Assembly: GCA_024276675.1 (NCBI GenBank)
Contig: JAJRWT010000115.1
Location: 62,001-126,000, forward strand
Length of the DNA stretch: 64,000 nucleotides
Source: Myxococcota bacterium
Lineage (GTDB): Bacteria > Myxococcota_A > UBA796 > JAFGLY01
Direction: 5' to 3'
The notes below the pieces were generated by a model. That model did not search any database. It saw nothing but the letters and a program-made list of their open reading frames with translations, and was not told where the DNA came from. The position numbers were made by a program, and so were the translations under genes. Of the stretch, positions 42,858 through 51,817 are shown in pieces. Each line of letters opens with the position of its first letter. Position 1 is the first letter of the stretch.

Positions 42858-43928
42858 CTACTGCACCAGGATCAGGTTGCACGAGGTTTCGACCTTTTCT
42901 TTCTTTCCGTTGCAGGTCTTGTATCGAACCATCTCCAGGACCGGGGTGCCGCGCGTGTCGTACTGGTGGGTGTACTGCCAACGCAGCTCCTTCTTTCCGC
43001 GACCCACATCAACTTCCTGGGCGACCAAGCCCTTTTTCAGAGGTTCCCAGTTGGACCACAGATCGAAGGAGTACTTGCAGTCATTTTCGGGCACGCGGGC
43101 GTCCTGGCCGATGTACTGGTAGTAGACATCTTCGCCCGTTGAAAAGGAACACTGCTGGTTGGGCACGCAAATGCCCGCCAACAGCTCTTTTTCGTTCTTG
43201 GGGAACTCTGGTGTTTTCATGGCTACCAGGTCGGTGCTGTCGGTACAGTGTTCCCAGAGCAGTTCCTTGTCGGACCTGACTATGGGATTGGTGCCGACTG
43301 GATTGGAGTCTTCCACCTTCTTGCCGTTGTAGATGGTGACGTAGTGGTCGGTGATGAGCATTCTGCAGTTGCGCTTCTCGACCCGCAGGTAGAAAACTCC
43401 CTGGAGCTTGTTGCCCAGGTTGTTGTTGTTGAACACGAAACGGTCCCAGTTCGGTGTTCCACGGTACTTGTCTATGACCTTGGTGGCGGCCTCGATGCCC
43501 TCCTTGATCTGGGCGTCCGTGAGGGATGAATCGATGGCGCGCAGCGATTCAGGCGTACATTCGACACCACCAGTGACCAATGCCTGGCACCAGTCTTTGA
43601 CCTTGGGTTCTTCCTTGCACACCAATTCGTCTTTCACGCGAGTACAATTGTAGGTATAGACGTCGGAGAACGAGGAGACGGTGTACTTGGCCTTGATGGC
43701 CCCCGCTTCTTCGTAGATCTTGATACGGGTCTTGGGATCGGGGGTTTCTGATTTGTCTGGATTGAATTTCAGCAATACCCACTGGGTGCCCACCAGATTG
43801 TCCGTCGACAGGTCGCATTCGGGGTTACTCTTGCGACCGATCACCACCTTGTTCTTGGACTGCTCTTCACAAGCTCCGAGCACCAGGCCCAGACTCATCA
43901 TGACCAACGCGGTTTTCTTTCCGTTCAT
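42858..43928 (-). CDS. Lipoprotein of unknown function, cysteine-rich
   Basis: The 356-residue product starts MNGKKTALVMMSLGLVLGAC, a lipoprotein leader with Cys20. The mature part has about a dozen cysteines (for example NPECDLSTDN, YNCTRVKDELVCKEE, DWCQALVTGGVECTPE), so disulfide bonding is likely. Repeated beta strands suggest a secreted all-beta protein. No enzyme motif is visible. GGAGA lies before ATG 43928. Convergent with cysS, divergent from rdgB. Confidence 0.68.
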   Translation of the reverse strand: MNGKKTALVMMSLGLVLGACEEQSKNKVVIGRKSNPECDLSTDNLVGTQWVLLKFNPDKSETPDPKTRIKIYEEAGAIKAKYTVSSFSDVYTYNCTRVKDELVCKEEPKVKDWCQALVTGGVECTPESLRAIDSSLTDAQIKEGIEAATKVIDKYRGTPNWDRFVFNNNNLGNKLQGVFYLRVEKRNCRMLITDHYVTIYNGKKVEDSNPVGTNPIVRSDKELLWEHCTDSTDLVAMKTPEFPKNEKELLAGICVPNQQCSFSTGEDVYYQYIGQDARVPENDCKYSFDLWSNWEPLKKGLVAQEVDVGRGKKELRWQYTHQYDTRGTPVLEMVRYKTCNGKKEKVETSCNLILVQ

Positions 43929-44262
43929 CTTTGTCTCCACTGGAATCAGGTGGAATGAGGTTAGCAAGCCCCAAAGCATGAGGCAACCACAGCTTTGTGG
44001 TAATCCTCGTCACATTGTCCCCAGACTCCTGAAACCAAGCAGCAACCCTTGGGAATCCCGACTGTTGCCCCAGAACATGAGAAGGCCCTTTGCCGGTTCC
44101 AGGTGAAACTCGGACCAGGGGAACTTGGCAACTACCGACCAACAAGGCGTTGCCGCCACACTGGCGGCGGTCGAAACAACACGAAACCCCCACCAGTTCT
44201 GGAGCGCGTACCGGCTTCACCACCCTGCCACTGCGGGCACGCAAGCGAACAGGAACAACGAG
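43929..44262. other. Divergent intergenic region, no gene recognised
   Basis: This stretch of 334 bases lies between the cysteine-rich lipoprotein gene and rdgB and must carry both promoters. The rdgB frame is open from 44125, but that part is unlike family N-termini. No repeat, RNA or clear promoter pair seen. Confidence 0.35.
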
Positions 44263-44880
44263 TTGAGCAAGACCACCACCAAGGCAGTACTGGCGCTGGC
44301 AAGCGCGAATCCTCACAAGCTCCGCGAGATCAGGCAGATCCTCGCCCCGCTGGGCTATTCTTGCCTGGACCTTTCCAACTGGCCGGAACTCTCCGAACTT
44401 CCCGAAACCTCGGGCACCTTCGCAGGCAACGCCCTCCAGAAGGCTCGGGCCCTGCATGAACACTGCGGCCTCGTTACCATCGCCGACGACTCCGGCCTGG
44501 AAGTGGACGCCCTTGGTGGACTTCCGGGAGTCCACTCCAAGCGATTCACTCCCCAAGCCACCGGAGCGGCGAACAACCGTGAACTTCTGCGCCGCCTGGA
44601 AGGCCAATCACGGCGACGGGCCCGCTTCCGCTGTGCCATGGCCGTCGTGGGAAACTGTCGGGAGGAAGTGGCACATGGAGTCTGCGAAGGGAGCATTGGA
44701 CATGAGCTACGAGGGGACCAGGGCTTTGGTTACGATCCCCTGTTCATGCCGCTGGAGACACCCGGCAAGTCCATGGCAGAGTTGGCCCCCCAGGAAAAAA
44801 ACCGCATAAGCCACCGGGGCAGAGCCTTTCGACAGCTCCCGGCACTCTTGCAGAGGCTGTTCGAGAACCGCTATCGGTAG
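44263..44880 (+). CDS. rdgB: XTP/dITP diphosphatase (HAM1/RdgB family)
   Basis: The 205-residue protein shows ALASANPHKLREIRQILAPL (the SxNxxK nucleotide motif), SGTFAGNALQKARALHEH, IADDSGLEVDALGGLPGVHS, GYDPLFMPLE and KNRISHRGRAF. It hydrolyses non-canonical purine triphosphates such as dITP and XTP to the monophosphates, protecting DNA. TTG 44263 is preferred because AGGAAC lies upstream and the resulting length fits; an ATG at 44125 would add 46 unsupported residues. A small membrane protein gene is convergent four bases away. Confidence 0.87.
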   Translation: MSKTTTKAVLALASANPHKLREIRQILAPLGYSCLDLSNWPELSELPETSGTFAGNALQKARALHEHCGLVTIADDSGLEVDALGGLPGVHSKRFTPQATGAANNRELLRRLEGQSRRRARFRCAMAVVGNCREEVAHGVCEGSIGHELRGDQGFGYDPLFMPLETPGKSMAELAPQEKNRISHRGRAFRQLPALLQRLFENRYR

Positions 44881-44884
44881 AACA

Positions 44885-45127
44885 TCAATCCGCTCGCCCA
44901 TCACGCAGTTGTCGCATGTGCTGAAACCCGTTCCACAACAAGAGCACAAGTCCCAGCGCCATAAATATCAGCATGGTCACGCGGCCCTGGGCCGGCAGAT
45001 CCCCCTCAAGACTCGGAAAGATGTTCTCCAGAAAGGGCAGCAACACCACGCTCTCTGCGTTGGCGTTGTTGTACCATCCGACGAATCCCCCCGCGGCCAG
45101 GAAGAGCAAAGGAGTAAAGTATCGCAT
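44885..45127 (-). CDS. Small membrane protein, two predicted helices
   Basis: This 80-residue protein has hydrophobic segments MRYFTPLLFLAAGGFVGWY and VTMLIFMALGLVLLLWNG joined by a polar loop with LPFLENIFPSLEGDL. GGAAGGGG stands six bases before ATG 45127, which supports real translation. It resembles small uncharacterised envelope proteins; no function. It lies 70 bases before galK's stop on the same strand. Confidence 0.6.
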   Translation of the reverse strand: MRYFTPLLFLAAGGFVGWYNNANAESVVLLPFLENIFPSLEGDLPAQGRVTMLIFMALGLVLLLWNGFQHMRQLRDGRAD

Positions 45128-45197
45128 TCAAATCCCCTTCCAGAATACAAGCAACAGCACCTGTGACTCGTTCGCCATCACGTATTCCACCGGCTGG

Positions 45198-46433
45198 TCA
45201 TGGGTTTCGAGACCCCGGAGCAGCATCGGGGCATTCCCGAACACTGGCACCATCCACCAACCTGCATACCTGGAAGGAGAGTTCGCGGCCAGTCTGCCCC
45301 TGCCAATCGCGGTTCATGGCACGAAGGAAACAACCCAGGGCAGCTCCCCGCACCAGGTTCAGTGTGCATCCACCGAAGCCTGCTCCCATCATCCTCCCCC
45401 CCAGGAAACCAGGCGCTTTGCCGGCCCTTTCCACCAGGAAGTCCAACTCCGGACAGCTCACCTGGAAGTCCATCCCAAGGCTCTCGTGGGATTCCAGGAG
45501 CAGTTCACCGAGGGCCTCGGCGTCGTTGAGCGCAAGTGCCTCCAACGCTGCCCCTACCCGAAGGTTCTCCGTCAACTGGTGGCGAGCACGGCGAATCGGC
45601 GTCAGGTCGCCAAGCGAATCCATCAATTCCATGTGTGCCGGTCCCAACTGGCCGAGATGGGAAAGAGACGGCACATGCTGGCCCAACAACGAAAGGGCGC
45701 GCCGGCATTCCCGGACCCGCCGTGCGTAGCCGCTGTCCGATAGCCTTCGCCTGACCCCGGAGTCCAACAGGACCCAGACATGACCGCCAAGGTCCACGGC
45801 TACATGCCGCCACGTCTCACGGGCAAAGTCCATCAGAAGCAGATGTGCACGCCTGGCCATCTGGCAAACCAACTGATCCATGAGCCCGGACGGGAGCCCC
45901 AGGTAGTCGTTTTCCACACGCTGGCACATGCTCGCCAACCGGGGACCGGTCAGAGAATGACCGTAGCAAGCTCCAAGGGCGCCCATCAAAGCCAGCTCCA
46001 GGGCGGCTGACGAGGACATTCCCGCTCCCACGGGAATGTTTCCACCCACGGTGGCCCTGAAGCCATTTCCAGAGGGAAAAGTCTTGAAGAAAAGAGCCAC
46101 ACAGCCCAACAGATGGTGGTGCCAGGGTTTGACCGGGGCGGGAATGGCTGCAACGTCCCCAGATATTTCACCCTTGAAATTCTCGCTGAACAACGTGAAA
46201 CGCGAGTCGGCAAGGGGCTCGATAGCCACTCCGATCCAGCGGTCGACAGCTCCGGGAAGCGCCAAGCCGCCATTGTAGTCCGTGTGTTCACCGATGACGT
46301 TTATACGCCCGGGGGCGTGGGCGATGAATCGTGGCTCTGCCGAGAAACGCTCCAGGAAAGCCCGTCGCCTCGACTGTATGAACTCCTCGAGCCGTGGCCC
46401 CCTGTCCTCGCTCCATGCCAGCCTGGAGATCAC
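45198..46433 (-). CDS. galK: Galactokinase (GHMP kinase family)
   Basis: The 411-residue protein has the galactokinase signature GRINVIGEHTDYNGGLALPG, the ATP-binding GHMP motif PVGAGMSSSAALELALMG and GGRMMGAGFGGCTLNLV near the C-terminus. It phosphorylates galactose at C1 in the Leloir pathway. GTG 46433 is chosen because it lies just after the flxA stop and has GGGAGCAGG upstream; the longer open frame overlaps flxA. Placement at the end of the hdr-flx operon is unusual for a sugar kinase and no galT or galE is nearby. Confidence 0.88.
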   Translation of the reverse strand: MISRLAWSEDRGPRLEEFIQSRRRAFLERFSAEPRFIAHAPGRINVIGEHTDYNGGLALPGAVDRWIGVAIEPLADSRFTLFSENFKGEISGDVAAIPAPVKPWHHHLLGCVALFFKTFPSGNGFRATVGGNIPVGAGMSSSAALELALMGALGACYGHSLTGPRLASMCQRVENDYLGLPSGLMDQLVCQMARRAHLLLMDFARETWRHVAVDLGGHVWVLLDSGVRRRLSDSGYARRVRECRRALSLLGQHVPSLSHLGQLGPAHMELMDSLGDLTPIRRARHQLTENLRVGAALEALALNDAEALGELLLESHESLGMDFQVSCPELDFLVERAGKAPGFLGGRMMGAGFGGCTLNLVRGAALGCFLRAMNRDWQGQTGRELSFQVCRLVDGASVRECPDAAPGSRNP

Positions 46434-46462
46434 GCCTGCTCCCTCATGAAACCGGCTTCTGC

Positions 46463-47293
46463 TTACATATCGGGCGGCAGGTCTTGAAGCTGTGCCGCGT
46501 TGAACACCGGCCCATCCTTGCACACATATACGGAACCGATGTTGCAACGGCCACACTTGCCCAGACCGCACTTCATCCGGTTTTCCAGCGTTGTGTATAT
46601 CCGTTCAGGCGGAAAGCCCAGGCTCTGGAGTACAGGCAGGGTGAAACGGATCATGATGGGAGGGCCGCAAATGACCGCGAAGGTATCGTCGGAAGAAGGG
46701 GCCACTTGCTGCAGTACCGTTGGAACGAAGCCCACGAGGCCCGTCCAGTCGGCTGTTTCGCCACCCGGGTCCACGGTCTGCCACAGCCGCAGGTGGGGCA
46801 TACCGGCCCATTGGGCCAACTCCTTCTTGTATACCAGGTCTGAAACACTCCTGGCTCCATAGAGGATTGAGATGTTTCCGAAACGATCCCGTTGGTCCAG
46901 CACATTCCAGATGACGCAACGAACGGGGGCCAGGCCTATGCCACCTGCAATGAAAAGCAGGTTGGCGCCGTGCATCTTGTCCAGTGGAAAGTGGTTTCCG
47001 TAGGGACCTCTGAAACCGATGAGGTCGTCGGGCCCCAGTTGGTGCAGCGCGGAGGTGAGCTTGCCCACCTTCTTGAAGGTACACTCGATATAGCCTGTAC
47101 GTGTGGGAGAAGAGGCTATGCATAAGGTGCTCTCGCCATGGCCCAGAACCGAGTATTCGCCAAACTGCCCGGCCTTGAAACTGAATCGCTCAGCCATTGC
47201 GGGATCCTTGAACACCAGGCGAAGCGTCCGGGTGTCGGGAGTTTCGTCGCACACGCTCTCGATGCGCATGAGTGTGGGCTGGTAGATGTTCAT
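46463..47293 (-). CDS. FlxA-type FAD/NAD(P)-binding oxidoreductase subunit
   Basis: The 276-residue protein has a ferredoxin-reductase-type FAD domain (FKAGQFGEYSVLGHGEST, GPYGNHFPLDKM), an NAD-binding domain (LLFIAGGIGLAPVRCVIW) and a C-terminal [2Fe-2S] motif, MKCGLGKCGRCNIGSVYVC (C-x4-C-x2-C-x7-C). It belongs with sulfhydrogenase gamma/anaerobic sulfite reductase B-like subunits and, by context, with FlxA, the NADH entry point of the FlxABCD-HdrABC complex. Its ATG overlaps the previous stop (ATGA). Confidence 0.82.
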   Translation of the reverse strand: MNIYQPTLMRIESVCDETPDTRTLRLVFKDPAMAERFSFKAGQFGEYSVLGHGESTLCIASSPTRTGYIECTFKKVGKLTSALHQLGPDDLIGFRGPYGNHFPLDKMHGANLLFIAGGIGLAPVRCVIWNVLDQRDRFGNISILYGARSVSDLVYKKELAQWAGMPHLRLWQTVDPGGETADWTGLVGFVPTVLQQVAPSSDDTFAVICGPPIMIRFTLPVLQSLGFPPERIYTTLENRMKCGLGKCGRCNIGSVYVCKDGPVFNAAQLQDLPPDM

Positions 47294-48372
47294 GGCTCGT
47301 TCCTGGCTTCCGGGCTTGTGGTGGGTTCGGTGATCGAAGCCATGTCGTGGATTTCTCCCAGCAGTTCAAGCATGTCCATTCCAGAAGAGCACACGCGGCT
47401 GCATCGACCACAACCGGTACAGAGCAGCTCGTGGAACCGGGCAGGGTAGATGGAGAACTTGTGGAGGATCCGTTGCCGATAGCGGGCGCCCTGGCCCGGC
47501 CTGGGGTTGTGCCCCGAGGCGTGCAGGGTAAAAGTCGCAGCCTGGCAGGTGTCCCAGTTGCGGCGCCGGCTGCCCCCCTCCGGGCCTTCGGGTTCGTCCA
47601 CCAGGTCGAAGCAGTGGCAGGTGGGACAGACCATGGTACATGCGCCGCAGCCATGGCAGCGCAGCGCCAGTTGGTCCCAATAGTCATGCTGGAAGTTGTT
47701 CTTCAGCCACCGCCCGATGCTCTCCATGTGGGGCCTGGGACGCTGGCTCGAACGCGTGGTGGCACGTTCCTGGAAAGCCACGGCCTGTGTGGAATCTCCA
47801 GCCTCCGAAAAATACTCCTGGTGTTCCTCGAGCCACGCCTGGCCCCTGCCGGTGGTGACTTCCACCTGGAAGCCGCCATCCACGGGTACGAACATCAGGT
47901 CTGCTCCCCGGGTCGATCCGGGTGAAAGACCCACCGCGTGACAAAAGCAGCTCTCGTCGCCGCCATCGCAGGCAATGGACACGACGATGGTGGCCTGGCG
48001 CCGGTTGAACCAGAACTCGTCACGGTAGTCCCATCCCATCACGGCATCCACCACCTCAAGAGCAGCGGCATCACATGGGAAGGCTCCCAAGACGATCCTG
48101 GGAGCGCAGTCCGTGGACGCTTCCAGCAACTCCAGGTGGGCTCCGCCTCGACGCCAACCCAGAATTCGCTCACTGGCCGGCAGGAAGTGTTCCTTGAGCG
48201 TGCCCCTGGGCTGCACTCCCATGATGATATCGGAGAATCCGGATACCCTGCGGTACACCACTGCTCGCCCGACTCCGGGGGCTCGCGCGGGAGCGATTAT
48301 CTCGACACCCGCGGCTCGTAGCTGGTCCAGCAGTGCTGACAGTTCCTTGGTTTTGATTGATCGGGTTTGCAT
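47290..48372 (-). CDS. FlxB-like 4Fe-4S dicluster protein (AsrA/HydB family)
   Basis: The 360-residue protein resembles the AsrA/sulfhydrogenase beta family. The N-terminal half includes VVYRRVSGFSDIIMGVQPRG and CDAAALEVVDAVMGWDY. A CHGCGACTMVCPTCHCFD motif and CTGCGRCSRVCSSGMDMLEL at the C-terminus provide two [4Fe-4S] clusters. It is expected to relay electrons between the NADH-oxidising FlxA and the Hdr part. Its ATG is coupled to the previous stop (TGATG). The flxB versus flxC naming is by analogy and may be reversed. Confidence 0.78.
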   Translation of the reverse strand: MQTRSIKTKELSALLDQLRAAGVEIIAPARAPGVGRAVVYRRVSGFSDIIMGVQPRGTLKEHFLPASERILGWRRGGAHLELLEASTDCAPRIVLGAFPCDAAALEVVDAVMGWDYRDEFWFNRRQATIVVSIACDGGDESCFCHAVGLSPGSTRGADLMFVPVDGGFQVEVTTGRGQAWLEEHQEYFSEAGDSTQAVAFQERATTRSSQRPRPHMESIGRWLKNNFQHDYWDQLALRCHGCGACTMVCPTCHCFDLVDEPEGPEGGSRRRNWDTCQAATFTLHASGHNPRPGQGARYRQRILHKFSIYPARFHELLCTGCGRCSRVCSSGMDMLELLGEIHDMASITEPTTSPEARNEP

Positions 48373-49244
48373 CAGACGATGAACTCCTCGGCGTCGTCAC
48401 TGCGAAAACTCCCCAGGGGCCCTGGAACCTCGGGATCATCGGTGGCCCGGTAGTCGAAGTGCTCGTCCACCACCATGGCGAGCTTACGATTCAGCAGCCC
48501 CAGAGGGATGCCCACCGGGCAAGCCCTGCCGCACTCCCCACAGCCCACACATCGACCGGCAAGGTGCATGGCGCGAATCATGTTCCATGCGGTGTTGCCA
48601 CGCAGGTGCGCGGAACTTTCAATCCACCGCGGCCTGGTCTTGTCGGCAATGCACCTTTCACAGTAGCACATGGGGCAGACCTGCCGGCAGGCATGGCAGC
48701 GGATGCAGCGGGAAAACTCGTTGTTCCAGAACTCCCGACGCTGCTCGTGGGACATGGACTCCAACTGGCCAATACGCTCGGCAAGACGGCTGTTGCCAGG
48801 GGGAGCTGGCCGAGGATCGCCCAGGAGATGGTCTACCAGCTCTGGCTCCCGAATGCTGCAATCGGCACAGCGGAACGCGACTGATTCGGCAGTGAGAGGC
48901 CCGCTGGCTTCGGCTGAACGATGCACACCACCACAACGCAGACCGATGAGGACAATGTCTTCCCTGTCGATATGGCTTTCTCGGAGAAGAACCGCCACTG
49001 CCCTGGTGTCGCAACCCTTGACCACCACGGCCCGTCGCGGCCAGGCTGCCAGGTGCGCACGCCGGGGAGAGAGATAGGTCACGAGGTTGTGTACGCAACG
49101 CTCGTCGAAGATCAAAGCATCGGCCTGCTCGGGCCTGGTGACAAACGACGGCCTGACTCCCCGGGGACCCTGTTGGTAGCCTATGACGATGTCGACCCGG
49201 CCTTCCAGGAGCAGTCTCCTGGCCAGATCCTGCAACTCCTTCAT
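48372..49244 (-). CDS. FlxC-like 4Fe-4S protein (FrhB-related)
   Basis: The 290-residue protein has a CGGVHRSAEASG segment and CADCSIREPELVDHLL, then two ferredoxin-type motifs CIRCHACRQVCPMCYCERC and CVGCGECGRACPVGIPL. These resemble F420-reducing hydrogenase beta-related iron-sulfur subunits. AAAGGGG precedes ATG 49244, and its stop overlaps flxB's start. By gene order it is FlxC, a likely electron relay in the Hdr-Flx complex. Whether it binds a flavin cannot be seen. Confidence 0.76.
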   Translation of the reverse strand: MKELQDLARRLLLEGRVDIVIGYQQGPRGVRPSFVTRPEQADALIFDERCVHNLVTYLSPRRAHLAAWPRRAVVVKGCDTRAVAVLLRESHIDREDIVLIGLRCGGVHRSAEASGPLTAESVAFRCADCSIREPELVDHLLGDPRPAPPGNSRLAERIGQLESMSHEQRREFWNNEFSRCIRCHACRQVCPMCYCERCIADKTRPRWIESSAHLRGNTAWNMIRAMHLAGRCVGCGECGRACPVGIPLGLLNRKLAMVVDEHFDYRATDDPEVPGPLGSFRSDDAEEFIV

Positions 49245-49262
49245 GGCGAAACCCCTTTCAGT

Positions 49263-49754
49263 TCATCCATGCAGGTCATCATCGAGAGCAGTGCTGGCCC
49301 GTGGCCAGGACTCCATGGGGCCCATCTCGCGGATGCGTCGGGTGGTGTCGTTTACCACCTGGGCCCACTTGCCGCCTTCGGATGCGGATACCCAGGAAAA
49401 GGTAATACGTTCCGGGTCCACACCCAGGAAATCCAGGAGTTCACGAAAGACACGAAACCGACGACGGGCATGGAAATTGCCAACGATATAGTGGCAGTCA
49501 CCCGGATGGCAGCCGGAGACAATGATCCCATCGGCTCCACGTTCGAATGCTTTCATCACGAACAACGGGTCTATTCGACCCGTACACGGTAGCCGCAGAA
49601 TACGCACGTTGGAAGCCATCTGGATTCGGCTGGTACCTGCCAGATCCGCACCGGTGTATGTACACCAGTTGCAGACAAATGCAACGATCCTGGGCTCGAA
49701 GGTTGCATTATCAGCAGAAGGCCCCCTTGCCGCCGATGGAGCTTGGTTGGACAT
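49263..49754 (-). CDS. MvhD/FlxD-type [2Fe-2S] subunit
   Basis: The 163-residue protein matches MvhD/FlxD: IVAFVCNWCTYTGADLAG, VRILRLPCTGRIDPLFVMKA and IIVSGCHPGDCHYIVGN. The cysteines bind a [2Fe-2S] cluster that connects the HdrA flavin to the electron donor module. AGGAGCCC precedes ATG 49754. It lies 20 bases after hdrA and 18 before flxC. The C-terminal 40 residues (SASEGGKWAQVVNDTTRRIR) are standard for the family. Its frame is also open far upstream into hdrA, but that is a shadow. Confidence 0.85.
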   Translation of the reverse strand: MSNQAPSAARGPSADNATFEPRIVAFVCNWCTYTGADLAGTSRIQMASNVRILRLPCTGRIDPLFVMKAFERGADGIIVSGCHPGDCHYIVGNFHARRRFRVFRELLDFLGVDPERITFSWVSASEGGKWAQVVNDTTRRIREMGPMESWPRASTALDDDLHG

Positions 49755-49774
49755 GTACTGGGCTCCTTCCCTGC

Positions 49775-51817
49775 TCAAATCGCTTGTATGGACGCGAAGA
49801 TCTGGTCGTCGGTGTAGCCCTGCAGCTCGATGCAGTTGGAAAGACAAGCGGCAACGCAGCTCCCGCAGCCCTGGCAGACCCCGGGGTTGACCCTGGCCAC
49901 CACCCGGATCAAACGGCCCTGCCCGTCCTTTATCTCTTCGTGTTCGATGGCCCCGTAATGGCAGGCCCGCTCGCAGTGGAAACAGCCCGAGCAATTGGCG
50001 GTATCCACCAGGGCCACCTGGGGCTCCCGCTCCAGCTCGTCGCGGCTCAGGAGCGCCAGCACCTTGGAGGAAGCCGCGCTTGCCATGGCCACGGTATCCG
50101 GTATGTCCCTGGGAGCCTGGCAAGCCCCGGCCAGGAACACTCCGGCGGTTGCGGTTTCCACCGGTCGCAACTTGGGGTGGGCTTCGTTCATGAAGCCGTG
50201 ATGGTCCACGGAGACCGATAGCTTCCTGGTGAGATCCTGGATACCCTTCTGGGGACGAATGGCGGTGGCCAACACCACCAGGTCGGCCTTTATGTCCACC
50301 GCTTCCTGTGAGAGGGTGTCTACCCCCAAGACGCGCACCACGTCGCCATCCCGGTACAGCTCGGAAGCTCTGCCCCGCAGATACTGCACACCGGGTTCTT
50401 CCATGGCTTGACGCGTGAAGGGATCGTAGCCCTTGCCCGCGGCCCTGATGTCCATGTAGAAGACCGTGGCACGCCCGTTGTGAACCTTGTGCTTGAAAAG
50501 CAGGACATGCTTGGCCGTGTACATGCAGCAGATACCGGAGCAGTATTCCATTCCCTTGGCAGGGTCCCTGGAACCTATGCACTGCAAGAAGACTACGTGC
50601 CTGGGAACCTTGCCATCCGAGGGGCGCCGCAACTCACCCCCCGTGGGCCCGGATGCGGACATCAAGCGTTCGAACTGCAGGCCGTCGATTACGTCGGGCA
50701 CCTTCCCGTAGCCGTATTCGCCGTACCCGGAGATGCCTGGTTCATCTTGCTCTCTACCTATGTCATAGAGCCTGTAGCCCGTTGCAACCACGATGGCGCC
50801 CACCTTTTCGGTGACCAACCGGTCCTCTTGTTGGAAATCGATGGCCTTGGGTCCACAGGCCTTGACACAGCGCTGGCACACGGGCTTGCGGGAACGTGCG
50901 GGCTTCTTGCTCTTGCGACGACGGGCCAGGGACTTCAAATACAGACAATTGGGTTCGTCGATGACCGGTACGTTGGGCACAGCCTGGGGGAAGGGGACGT
51001 AGATGGAGGTCCTGGTGCCGAGCCCCGCGTCGAACTCACTGGGGATCTTCCTGGTGGGACAGGCCTGCATACACGCACCGCAACTGTTGCAGAGGTCTTC
51101 GTCCACCCGCCGGGCCTTCTTGCGAATGGTTATGTCGAAGTTGCCGATGTAGCCGTCCACAGCATCTACTTCGCTGAAACTGTGGAGGGTGATCCTGGGG
51201 TGCTGAGCAACATCCACCATCCGGGGAGTGAGAATGCACTGCGAGCAGTCCATGGTGGGAAAGGTTTCGGAGAGCTGGCTCATATGCCCACCGATGGATG
51301 GTTCCTTTTCGACCAGGACCACTTCCCGACCGGCATCCGCGATGTCCAGGGCTGCCTGGATGCCCGCGATACCTCCGCCAATCACAAGGGCTCGGGGGGT
51401 GATGGGAATGGTGATAGGACTGAGAGCCTGGTTGTATTTGACTCTCTCGACCGTGGCCCGGACCAGGTCCGTGGATTTTTCGGTGGCGGCTGCGCGGTCT
51501 TCGTGGATCCAGGAACAGTGCTCACGGATATTCGTCATCTCGCACTTGAATGGGTTGAGCCCCGCGGCTGACACGGCCTTCCGGAAAGTCTTTTCGTGCA
51601 TGTGGGGAGAGCAGGAGGCCACCACGACGCCATCCAGGCGATGCTCCTTCATGGATTGCTTGATGAGGGACTGCCCGGGATCCGAGCACATGTACTTGTA
51701 GTCGGTGGAAAACTCGACGCCGGGATGGTCGGCCAGAGCTTCGGCCACCCGAGCACAGTCCACGGTACGAGCGATGTTTTCGCCGCAGTGGCAGACGAAG
51801 ACGCCAATTCGAGCCAT
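49775..51817 (-). CDS. hdrA: Heterodisulfide reductase subunit A (HdrA)
   Basis: The 680-residue protein starts MARIGVFVCHCGENIARTVD and contains the FAD site VIGGGIAGIQAALDIADAG, HdrA cysteines in HMSQLSETFPTMDCSQC and NSCGACMQACPTRK, the YCSGICCMYTAKH motif and two C-terminal ferredoxin motifs (CSGCFHCERACHYGAIEHE, CQGCGSCVAACLSNCIELQ). HdrA performs flavin-based electron bifurcation. The start ATG overlaps the hdrB stop by one base. An insert near 325-340 (RRRKSKKPARSRKP) is basic. All major ligands seem intact. Confidence 0.9.
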   Translation of the reverse strand: MARIGVFVCHCGENIARTVDCARVAEALADHPGVEFSTDYKYMCSDPGQSLIKQSMKEHRLDGVVVASCSPHMHEKTFRKAVSAAGLNPFKCEMTNIREHCSWIHEDRAAATEKSTDLVRATVERVKYNQALSPITIPITPRALVIGGGIAGIQAALDIADAGREVVLVEKEPSIGGHMSQLSETFPTMDCSQCILTPRMVDVAQHPRITLHSFSEVDAVDGYIGNFDITIRKKARRVDEDLCNSCGACMQACPTRKIPSEFDAGLGTRTSIYVPFPQAVPNVPVIDEPNCLYLKSLARRRKSKKPARSRKPVCQRCVKACGPKAIDFQQEDRLVTEKVGAIVVATGYRLYDIGREQDEPGISGYGEYGYGKVPDVIDGLQFERLMSASGPTGGELRRPSDGKVPRHVVFLQCIGSRDPAKGMEYCSGICCMYTAKHVLLFKHKVHNGRATVFYMDIRAAGKGYDPFTRQAMEEPGVQYLRGRASELYRDGDVVRVLGVDTLSQEAVDIKADLVVLATAIRPQKGIQDLTRKLSVSVDHHGFMNEAHPKLRPVETATAGVFLAGACQAPRDIPDTVAMASAASSKVLALLSRDELEREPQVALVDTANCSGCFHCERACHYGAIEHEEIKDGQGRLIRVVARVNPGVCQGCGSCVAACLSNCIELQGYTDDQIFASIQAI

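Noticed and set aside
46434..46571. Longer galK N-terminus
   Set aside because: It overlaps the flxA coding region and adds residues not seen in galactokinases; GTG 46433 has a ribosome site.
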